Shown here: positions 57,704 to 64,000 of the stretch, one piece after another | Position numbering within the stretch: the stretch's first letter is position 1 | Layout of the letters: every line of letters starts with the position of its first letter | NCBI RefSeq assembly: GCF_014698825.1 | Contig: NZ_JACJTT010000002.1 | Location: 62,001 to 126,000, forward strand | Origin: Richelia sinica FACHB-800 | GTDB taxonomy: Bacteria; Cyanobacteriota; Cyanobacteriia; Cyanobacteriales; Nostocaceae | Length of the DNA stretch: 64,000 nucleotides | Direction: 5' to 3' | Program-made: the position numbers and the translations under genes | Notes under the pieces: generated by a model | The model's input: only the letters and a program-made list of their open reading frames with translations | The model's database searches: none | What the model was told of the DNA's origin: nothing

Positions 57704-58378
57704 TTAATATCTGTCATCCATGTATTTCACTTCTACACCAAATACAGACGTAAACGCTTTGATAATATGATGCCGCACTTCTTGACAAGAAATTTGTGGT
57801 ATCCATTGTGATAATTTAGCTACAGGCTTATCCGCAATACCACAAGGTATAATTTTCTCAAAACCCGTCATATCTGGACAAACATTTAAAGCAAAGCCGT
57901 GCATTGTAATCCAGCGACTTACTTTAATGCCAATAGCAGCAACTTTGCGGTTATCTAACCATACACCTGTAAAACCGGAAATACGTTCTCCTTGCAAACC
58001 ATAATCAGCTAAAACGCAAATTATCACTTCTTCTAGCTGACGTAAATACCAATGTAGGTCTTGACGATATCTTCGCAGGTTTAAAATCGGATACCCTACC
58101 AGTTGTCCCGGACAATGATAAGTAACTTCACCGCCCCTTTCAATTCGATGCACATCATATGTATTTTTGTCAATATCGAATTTCAGAAATTCTGATTTAG
58201 AACCTTGTCCTAAAGTGTACACAGGGGGATGTTCCAGCAAAATGAGAACATCTTCTAAATCAGGGTTATGGATACGTTGGTCAACAAGTGATCGCTGCCA
58301 TTGATGAGCCTCAGCATAGGGCATCAACTCTCGGCTGTAAAGAAGACAAGGATATTTTGGTGGTTGAGTCTCTGTCAT
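57704..58378 (-). CDS. lipB: Octanoyltransferase LipB
   Basis: LipB moves an octanoyl group from acyl carrier protein to lipoyl domains of dehydrogenases and the glycine cleavage H protein, the first step of lipoate synthesis; LipA then adds sulfur. The 224-residue protein has the family signatures [19 protein letters not shown], the catalytic Lys segment [20 protein letters not shown], and the catalytic Cys in IIPCGI. The gene stands alone; small dispersed repeats lie immediately upstream. Confidence 0.95.
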   Translation of the reverse strand: MTETQPPKYPCLLYSRELMPYAEAHQWQRSLVDQRIHNPDLEDVLILLEHPPVYTLGQGSKSEFLKFDIDKNTYDVHRIERGGEVTYHCPGQLVGYPILNLRRYRQDLHWYLRQLEEVIICVLADYGLQGERISGFTGVWLDNRKVAAIGIKVSRWITMHGFALNVCPDMTGFEKIIPCGIADKPVAKLSQWIPQISCQEVRHHIIKAFTSVFGVEVKYMDDRY

Positions 58379-59110
58379 TCCAGGAAAAGACTGTAAGGTT
58401 TAGGGTGTAGAGGAAAAATAGTTGACAAATCTTCTTCTTTCTTCTGATAGCGTAGCGTAGCCTAGCCATACTTCTGTAACTTCTGCAACTCCTGTTCGCG
58501 CAGCGTGCCGTAGGCATACTCCTGACCTTCTCCAATTGTCAAGCAATGCAAAGGATTTTAAAGGAACGTCAAGGGGAACTACTTTGTAAACGACAAAGTG
58601 CTACTTTGAATATATAACTCAATGGTGTTCGGAGGAATTCTCTGCAATCAGCATCAAGCCAAGACAATAGAAACAAATGCACTGGCTGATGACATCACAA
58701 GAAGTTGTTTGCGTCTATCAAAGTTTCACTCCTGCTAAGGTTTGTATTCTTTCAATAGTAACCAAGCCTGTACGAAGTAAATGAGAGTAGCCACTTCTAC
58801 CTTTGTAAAGGTTGCCCTCAATGAGAAAATCGGGACAATAAGTAAATTTCTTTTCATTCCGTGGTTTTCCCTCTTTTAGTCCGGTGGCTGCAAAAGTCAA
58901 TTGGAACTTATCCCAGAAACTTAAATGTGAATCAAGGTAATAGATGGAAAAACCAGAGTGGCAACAAATCGGCAGAGAACAGGTGCAACAGCAGTGTATA
59001 AATAAAAGTTTACAATTTGTGTTGGCGGCAGTGATAGACCTTACCGCAATCTCCTTCATCTCCTTTCTGACAAAAAAAATTCACATTAAATATTGAGCGG
59101 GAGAGTTTAC
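58379..59110. other. Divergent region: lipB upstream repeats and hpf/lrtA leader
   Basis: This stretch of about 730 bases begins with short dispersed repeats (58441-58530) and continues into sequence upstream of hpf. Cyanobacterial lrtA mRNAs are known for long, light-responsive leaders, so part of it may be transcribed leader. A 113-codon antisense frame at 58718-59059 is not supported. Confidence 0.45.
58441..58530. repeat. Cluster of short dispersed repeats upstream of lipB
   Basis: The cluster contains GCGTAGCGTAGCCTAGCC, then TCTGTAACTTCTGCAACTCC, then TGTTCGCGCAGCGTGCCGTA. The last two match the two repeat types found between rpoC1 and rpoC2, so this is the same composite repeat family at a second site. 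Confidence 0.7.
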
Positions 59111-59755
59111 ATGAAGCTTGTCATCCACGGCAAAAATATTGAAATCACCGATGCAATTCGGGAATATGTGCATCAAAAAATTGAAAAAGCAGTTAATCAT
59201 TTTCAAAACATCACAAACGAAGTGGATGTTCATTTAAGCGTAGCTCGCAATCCCCGAATTAACACTAAACAAGCGGCTGAAGTTACCATTTATGCAAATG
59301 GTAGTGTCATCCGTGCCGAGGAAAGCAGCGAAAACTTGTATGCAAGTATAGATTTAGTAGCAGATAAGATTTCTCGGCAGTTACGTAAATATAAAGAAAG
59401 ACGACAAGAACAAAAAACCCAAAATCAACCTCTGACAGAGACTTTAGCAACCCCAGCTGTAGTAACTGATTTAATAGGCGATCGCACTCCTGAACTACCA
59501 GAAGAAGTTGTGCGTACTAAATACTTCTCCATGCCACCTATGACCATTGAAGAAGCCTTAGAACAGCTACAAATGGTAGGACATGACTTTTACATGTTCC
59601 GCAACGCGGAAACTGGTGAGATTAACGTCATTTACGAACGTAATCATGGCGGTTATGGTGTAATTCAACCCCGTCAGCCTAACGGTAGCACTAATGGCAA
59701 AAATGGCAAAGCTGCCAACAATATTGTGATGCCGGAAAAAACCTCGAAAGTATAA
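59111..59755 (+). CDS. hpf: Ribosome hibernation promoting factor, long form (LrtA)
   Basis: Long HPF (214 residues) dimerises ribosomes into inactive 100S particles during darkness or starvation; in cyanobacteria it is called LrtA, light-repressed transcript A. The N-terminal S30AE domain (~1-100) starts [20 protein letters not shown] and contains [29 protein letters not shown] flexible linker leads to the C-terminal dimerisation domain (~140-190; [34 protein letters not shown]). The start is set at the ATG at 59111, behind GGGAGAG. An upstream in-frame start at 59093 adds six non-homologous codons. Confidence 0.95.
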   Translation: MKLVIHGKNIEITDAIREYVHQKIEKAVNHFQNITNEVDVHLSVARNPRINTKQAAEVTIYANGSVIRAEESSENLYASIDLVADKISRQLRKYKERRQEQKTQNQPLTETLATPAVVTDLIGDRTPELPEEVVRTKYFSMPPMTIEEALEQLQMVGHDFYMFRNAETGEINVIYERNHGGYGVIQPRQPNGSTNGKNGKAANNIVMPEKTSKV

Positions 59756-59776
59756 CCTCGAAGGTGTAAGTTATGG

Positions 59777-59813
59777 GGGAAAGGGAACAGAGATATTACA
59801 GTGACCCTTTCCC
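59777..59813. terminator. Bidirectional hairpin between hpf and the peroxiredoxin gene
   Basis: GGGAAAGGG and CCCTTTCCC form a perfect 9-pair stem between convergent genes. There is no long T-tract, so it may act mainly as an mRNA 3' end stabiliser. Confidence 0.55.
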
Positions 59814-59823
59814 AGAACCAAAA

Positions 59824-60285
59824 TTATTTCACAGCTAGCTGTTGTAAAGTTTTTAATGCTTCTTCTACATGTCCTTGAAAGTTGAGCATTGAATCAAAAA
59901 CATAACGGACAATTCCTTCTTGATCAATCACATAGGTGACACGACCAGGAAATAAACCAAAAGCCGCGGTTGCACCATATTCTTTTCTGACTTTGTTGCC
60001 TTGGTCACTCAACAGAATAAAAGGTAAATTGTACTTGGTTGCAAATCGCTGGTGAGAATCCTTAGAGTCTCCACTCACACCGATCACTTCAGCACCTGCT
60101 GATTTAAACACTTCATATTGATCTCGAAAAGCACATGATTCCGCCGTACAACCTGGAGTATCGTCCTTAGGATAAAAGTAAAGGACAACAGCCTTTTTAC
60201 CCCGAAAGTCCTGCAAACTAACTGTAGAACCATTTTGAGCGGGTAAAGAAAAATTTGGCGCAGTATCTCCAACTTTGATAGTCAT
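59824..60285 (-). CDS. Peroxiredoxin Q / bacterioferritin comigratory protein
   Basis: This 153-residue thiol peroxidase reduces hydrogen peroxide and organic hydroperoxides using thioredoxin. The peroxidatic Cys46 and resolving Cys51 are in [13 protein letters not shown], the usual PrxQ spacing. The N-terminus [20 protein letters not shown] and the Arg-containing [14 protein letters not shown] segment are standard. Length is normal. The 3' end is convergent with hpf. Confidence 0.95.
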   Translation of the reverse strand: MTIKVGDTAPNFSLPAQNGSTVSLQDFRGKKAVVLYFYPKDDTPGCTAESCAFRDQYEVFKSAGAEVIGVSGDSKDSHQRFATKYNLPFILLSDQGNKVRKEYGATAAFGLFPGRVTYVIDQEGIVRYVFDSMLNFQGHVEEALKTLQQLAVK

Positions 60286-60445
60286 AGTAAAAATTCAAAA
60301 TCTTAAAATTTACAGCAACCAAGCAGTTTGGTGTAAACGGCTTGCCTTAACAAAATTTTACCTTGTAAACAAGTCTATACATTTTTCTTGCTTCTCTGCA
60401 TCAAGCGGGGTAGGGTAAATAGTCATCTCAGACTCAATTCTGCAT

Positions 60446-61573
60446 ATGCGCCTAACTTCACTTGATGTCTTCCGTGGTCTGACAATTGCAGGGATGATTC
60501 TCGTCAATATGGCGGGAGTAGCAGATGATAAATATCCTCCCTTAGACCACGCTGCTTGGAATGGTTGCACACCAACTGATTTAGTATTTCCCTTTTTCTT
60601 ATTCATTGTGGGTGTCGCAATGAATTTTTCCCTTTCTAAATACACCCCAGAGAATCAACCTACAAAAGCTGTTTATTTTCGCATCTTGCGTCGTGCGGCA
60701 ATTTTATTTATCTTAGGTTTGATTCTCAATGGTTTTTGGAATAAAGGTTTTGGGACTTTTGACCTCAGCAGTATTCGCTTGATGGGAGTATTGCAAAGAA
60801 TTAGCTTAACTTACCTATTTGCATCCTTAGCTGTTCTTAACCTACCTCGCAAAGGTCAGTGGATATTAGCCATAGGGATATTGGTTGGATATTGGTTGAC
60901 AATGATGTATGTTCCTGTACCTGATTATGGTGCAGGAGTGTTAACTAGGGAAGGAAATTTAGGTGCATATATAGATCGCTTGATTATTCCCAAAGCTCAT
61001 TTGTATAAAGGTGATGGGTTCAATTATTTGGGAGACCCTGAAGGTTTATTTAGCACTCTTCCCGCAATTGTCTCTGTTCTCGCTGGTTATTTTACTGGAC
61101 AGTGGATACAGAAAAAGCCAGTGAATTCAGAAACTAGTATGGATTTAGTCTTATTTGGCTTATGTTGCTTGGTCATTGGTTTGGTCTGGGATGTGGCATT
61201 TCCCATTAATAAAAAGATTTGGACGAGTTCGTATGTAGTATTTACCACTGGTTGGGCCCTGCTGTTACTGGCAGGTTGCTATGAACTGATTGAAGTGCGG
61301 GTTAAAAAAGCCTGGAGTAAACCCTTCGAGGTGATGGGATTAAATGCGATCGCACTATTTGTATCTTCAGTCTTATTAATTAAAATTTTAGTGAGAATTA
61401 CCGTTGGTAGTGGGGAAGATGCACCCAGTCTTTACAATTGGATTTATCAAAATATCTTTGCATCTTGGGCTGGTAACTTGAACGGTTCCTTTCTATTTGC
61501 TTTAGTTACGGTCTTACTCTGGTGGGGAGTAGCGTTGTTAATGTATCAAAAAAATTGGTTAATTAAAGTCTAA
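60446..61573 (+). CDS. HGSNAT-like membrane acyltransferase (DUF5009 type)
   Basis: This 375-residue protein has about ten membrane segments. It begins RLTSLDVFRGLTIAGMILVN, then HAAWNGCTPTDLVFPFFLFIVGVAMNFSL, the signature of bacterial proteins related to heparan-alpha-glucosaminide N-acetyltransferase. The conserved His-Ala-x-Trp-x-G segment is where the human enzyme carries its catalytic region. It is predicted to acetylate or otherwise acylate sugars across the membrane; the substrate is unknown. It is convergent with ddl, with a perfect hairpin between. Confidence 0.88.
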   Translation: MRLTSLDVFRGLTIAGMILVNMAGVADDKYPPLDHAAWNGCTPTDLVFPFFLFIVGVAMNFSLSKYTPENQPTKAVYFRILRRAAILFILGLILNGFWNKGFGTFDLSSIRLMGVLQRISLTYLFASLAVLNLPRKGQWILAIGILVGYWLTMMYVPVPDYGAGVLTREGNLGAYIDRLIIPKAHLYKGDGFNYLGDPEGLFSTLPAIVSVLAGYFTGQWIQKKPVNSETSMDLVLFGLCCLVIGLVWDVAFPINKKIWTSSYVVFTTGWALLLLAGCYELIEVRVKKAWSKPFEVMGLNAIALFVSSVLLIKILVRITVGSGEDAPSLYNWIYQNIFASWAGNLNGSFLFALVTVLLWWGVALLMYQKNWLIKV

Positions 61574-61578
61574 ATAGT

Positions 61579-61607
61579 GTAGAGATGTTCCGGTGGAACA
61601 TCTCTAC
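61579..61607. terminator. Perfect 13-pair hairpin between convergent genes
   Basis: GTAGAGATGTTCC-GGT-GGAACATCTCTAC is a perfect inverted repeat placed between the stops of the acyltransferase and ddl. It belongs to the TAGAGAYGTT hairpin family seen at 8478 and 48299. It should stop transcription from both sides or stabilise both 3' ends. Confidence 0.7.
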
Positions 61608-61615
61608 ATTCATTT

Positions 61616-62668
61616 TCATTTGCTTCTTTCTAATGCAAATTGAATCAATTGGTCAACTAATTTCTCAAAAGGAATACCAGTTGCAGCCCACAATTGAGGA
61701 TACATACTTGTAGCGGTAAAGCCAGGTAAAGTATTGATTTCATTAATAAAAATTTCCCCAGTGGCTTCTACATAGAAAAAGTCCACCCTTGATAAACCAG
61801 CTGCATCTACAGCCAGGAAAGCTTGTATTGCCATTTCCTGAATTTGACTAACAATAGCTGCTGGTAAAGCTGCGGGAATCAATAAGTCGGCTTTACCTTC
61901 AGTGTATTTAGTTTCGTAATCATAAAAATCACTGGTAAAAGTAATTTCACCAATAACAGAAGCTTGAGGTTGGTCATTGCCTAAAACCGCACATTCTACT
62001 TCTCTGGCAACTACACCAGCTTCCACGATGATGCGTCTGTCGTAACTAGCAGCACTATCTAAAGCTGCTTCCAATTCTTGACGCGATCGCACTTTGGCAA
62101 TTCCCACCGATGAACCTAGATTAGCAGGTTTGACAAAGCAAGGATAGCCCAAGGTAGACTCGATTTCATCACATAGCTTGGGAAAGACACAAGGATTTGA
62201 CCATACCTGCGCCCTGGTAATGGCTTTGTATTTGACTTGGGGTAGTCCAGCTTGAGCAAAAGCTGTTTTCATGGCGATTTTATCCATGCCCACAGCAGAA
62301 CCCAGTACCCCAGAACCTACAAAGGGAACTTGGTTCAATGTTAATAAACCTTGAATGGTACCATCTTCACCGTTAGGGCCATGGAGAATGGGAAACCAAA
62401 CATCAACTTCTGCTGTTTGCGGTGGGAATGTCCACAGATTAGGAGTTTGGGCGGGATTTTGAATAGCTACACCAGTATCTAAAACTTGCTGCGCTACCTC
62501 ACCTGCTTGCCAAAATCCATCCTTTTGGATGTAAAAAGGCAGAATTTCGTACTTACTAACATTTTCCTCCCAACTCAAAGCGCGAGCGATCGCCCTGGCC
62601 GAACTAATAGAAACTTCATGTTCTCCGGAACGACCCCCAAATAACAAACCCACCCGCAGTTTAGTCAT
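61616..62668 (-). CDS. ddl: D-alanine--D-alanine ligase
   Basis: This ATP-grasp ligase makes the D-Ala-D-Ala dipeptide for peptidoglycan. The 350-residue protein begins [21 protein letters not shown] and has [39 protein letters not shown], and the end motifs [35 protein letters not shown]. All nucleotide and metal-binding motifs are present. It is a full-length housekeeping gene. Confidence 0.96.
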   Translation of the reverse strand: MTKLRVGLLFGGRSGEHEVSISSARAIARALSWEENVSKYEILPFYIQKDGFWQAGEVAQQVLDTGVAIQNPAQTPNLWTFPPQTAEVDVWFPILHGPNGEDGTIQGLLTLNQVPFVGSGVLGSAVGMDKIAMKTAFAQAGLPQVKYKAITRAQVWSNPCVFPKLCDEIESTLGYPCFVKPANLGSSVGIAKVRSRQELEAALDSAASYDRRIIVEAGVVAREVECAVLGNDQPQASVIGEITFTSDFYDYETKYTEGKADLLIPAALPAAIVSQIQEMAIQAFLAVDAAGLSRVDFFYVEATGEIFINEINTLPGFTATSMYPQLWAATGIPFEKLVDQLIQFALERSK

Positions 62669-62831
62669 CTCCAGTACCTCTACTCACCTATCGCAGATAG
62701 CCTATCACAACATCTACATATAGGCACTCAGATTTTGGATTTTGGATTAATAGTACCTATGTATATAGACTTTTTCTCTATCCAACTTTTGCCATCTTTT
62801 AAAATTGGTATGAATAGCTAAATTTGGGATT

Positions 62832-63476
62832 TTATTGACGATTGATCCAAATCCCTCTCATCCCCACAGACTTAGCACCTAAATAGTCATCTTCAATACT
62901 ATCGCCAATATGCCAGGCTTCTTCTGGTAAGCAATTGTGTTTACTCAAGGCAATTTTAAAAATCTCTGGATCTGGTTTAGCTGCACGCACTTGCGTAGAA
63001 ATAGTAATAGACTGAAAATATTCTCTTAAACCCAACTTTTGTAAAACCGAATAAAGACGAGAATCAAAATTAGATAAAACCCCTAATTCCACTCCTAATC
63101 GTCGCCAATTCATTAAAGCGAGCAAGACATCAGGATAGACAATCCAAGGTTTTTCTGTTTCAAAATAACTATATAATCGACTAAAGAAAGCCGAAAAATC
63201 AGTAAATTCTGGAAATACACCAGCAGACTCAAAAGTATTGATAGCAATCATCCGCCACCAATCAAACTCACGCTGTCGAATATCCTGATCATCCACATCA
63301 TCAAATATGGGTGGTGGCGCAGCTTTAAAACTTTGACTAAAACTTTGATTTAATATTTCTGCATTTACCAAAACACCAAATTCTTTGGCAATTTGACTAT
63401 AAATTTCACCCACACTACCCTTAACACCAAAAAGTGTACCTACCGCATCTAAAAAAATAACTTTTGGTTTTTCCAT
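62832..63476 (-). CDS. HAD superfamily hydrolase (subfamily IA)
   Basis: This 214-residue HAD protein has motif I VIFLDAVGTLFG, motif II LSNF (VLSNFDSRLY), the motif III Lys in RAAKPDPEIF, and motif IV GDSIEDDYLGA. Motif I is DxVGT rather than the usual DxDGT, so the second, acid-base Asp is Val; members of this group related to HDHD3 share that change. Phosphatase activity may therefore be altered. The start is the ATG at 63476; the frame extends 11 codons further up without support. No linked pathway genes. Confidence 0.85.
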   Translation of the reverse strand: MEKPKVIFLDAVGTLFGVKGSVGEIYSQIAKEFGVLVNAEILNQSFSQSFKAAPPPIFDDVDDQDIRQREFDWWRMIAINTFESAGVFPEFTDFSAFFSRLYSYFETEKPWIVYPDVLLALMNWRRLGVELGVLSNFDSRLYSVLQKLGLREYFQSITISTQVRAAKPDPEIFKIALSKHNCLPEEAWHIGDSIEDDYLGAKSVGMRGIWINRQ

Positions 63477-63789
63477 AATTCTGACAGCAAAGTTAAAACA
63501 TGAACGCAAAAATCGAATAAAAAAATTGATATTTAATCCGACAATATCAGCCTAAATATCAAGACTTTGGCTGGTAGATTGCCACAGACTTATAATTAGG
63601 CAAAATATGCTGGCAAATTGCAAAATTTAACTTTTGATAGATTGTCAAACAAGATAAAACCTGTATATTTGAATCAAGTAACACACAATTTTATTTTCTA
63701 CCTCATCCTAAAACAGGAAATTTTATCGGACACCCTCATACTTTAATTAATTTCTACTTAATATATTCATCTTTTGCTGTTTTGAAACT

Positions 63790-64000
63790 ATGACATCCCC
63801 CGAACCTCAAACAGATTTTAACGAAGACAATCTACCACCAGAGAATCTCCAACCAGAATTGGTGCCCCCTTCTTCGTCAAAGCGATGGCTACGTTTATCC
63901 TTAGCTGTATTACTGATTATTGGCGGTGGAACGGCTGTGATTTGGAAGTTATTGAGTGCTCAAACCTCTAACCCAGGCACAGCTAATGCTCAACCACCAG
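63790..64000 (+). CDS. Probable HlyD/RND-type efflux adaptor, 3' partial
   Basis: An ATG-started frame runs off the window end after 70 codons. It has a Pro/Glu-rich cytoplasmic N-terminus (TSPEPQTDFNEDNLPPENLQ), a single membrane segment (WLRLSLAVLLIIGGGTAVIW) and a Ser/Asn/Pro-rich start of an extracytoplasmic part. This N-terminal plan is common in cyanobacterial membrane-fusion adaptors of ABC or RND efflux systems. Too little is visible to be certain. Confidence 0.5.
   Translation, partial: MTSPEPQTDFNEDNLPPENLQPELVPPSSSKRWLRLSLAVLLIIGGGTAVIWKLLSAQTSNPGTANAQPP

Noticed and set aside
58718-59059. 113-codon minus-strand frame upstream of hpf
   Set aside because: Cysteine-rich, low-plausibility composition, no ribosome binding site and no recognisable domain; it lies in the probable hpf/lrtA leader.

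Overview
The window is chromosomal DNA of a cyanobacterium, most likely a heterocyst-forming (Nostocales) species. Evidence seen in the sequence: a split RNA polymerase beta' subunit (rpoC1 and rpoC2 as separate genes), an SLH-domain outer-membrane porin, RuBisCO accumulation factor Raf1, the phylloquinone methyltransferase MenG, HemJ, AT-rich intergenic DNA, and dozens of copies of the octamer GCGATCGC (HIP1). A pair of coiled-coil genes divergent from a phoB-phoR-phoU cluster matches, from memory, the ZicK/ZacK locus of Anabaena PCC 7120. No tRNA, rRNA, CRISPR array, transposase or prophage was seen.

Layout. 1-6.6 kb: 3' end of a phytase-like/RTX protein; a cold-shock-like plus probable nuclease gene; a haem-binding-type sensor kinase cut by one in-frame TAG; a Uma2 protein; CsaB. 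6.6-8.1 kb: two small membrane proteins (DUF2499 and DUF3593 types) and hisA. 8.9-14.6 kb: the coiled-coil pair and the phosphate two-component system with PhoU. 15.1-17.5 kb: a Crp-type regulator followed by the porin. 17.7-26.2 kb: DUF445 protein, menG, a response regulator, raf1, and an operon of two proteins that each have an N-terminal receiver and a C-terminal kinase. 26.5-29.3 kb: a UvrD-like helicase and a small secreted protein.

29.4-41.1 kb is a housekeeping block read leftwards: rpsT, tatD, rpoB, rpoC1, rpoC2. It has a long rpoB leader and a clear terminator after rpoC2. 41.5-43.5 kb holds hisD and a universal stress protein. 44.1-51.1 kb holds a 1396-residue hybrid sensor kinase and a NACHT-type STAND NTPase ending in pentapeptide repeats. 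51.2-56.7 kb holds an AI-2E family permease, a small membrane protein, ftsH, hemJ and a DUF6671-type cysteine-rich protein. 57.7-64 kb holds lipB, hpf/lrtA, a PrxQ peroxiredoxin, an HGSNAT-like acyltransferase, ddl, a HAD protein and the start of a probable HlyD-type adaptor.

The most novel signals are non-coding or accessory. Two tandem related elements at 56.75-57.0 kb look like small RNA genes on the minus strand, each with a conserved 5' part and its own terminator hairpin. The other leads are the cold-shock/nuclease gene with a perfect palindrome upstream, the NACHT-pentapeptide protein with a recent 120-bp internal duplication, the single-nonsense sensor kinase, and several families of short dispersed repeats and hairpins, two of which lie inside the rpoBC operon.
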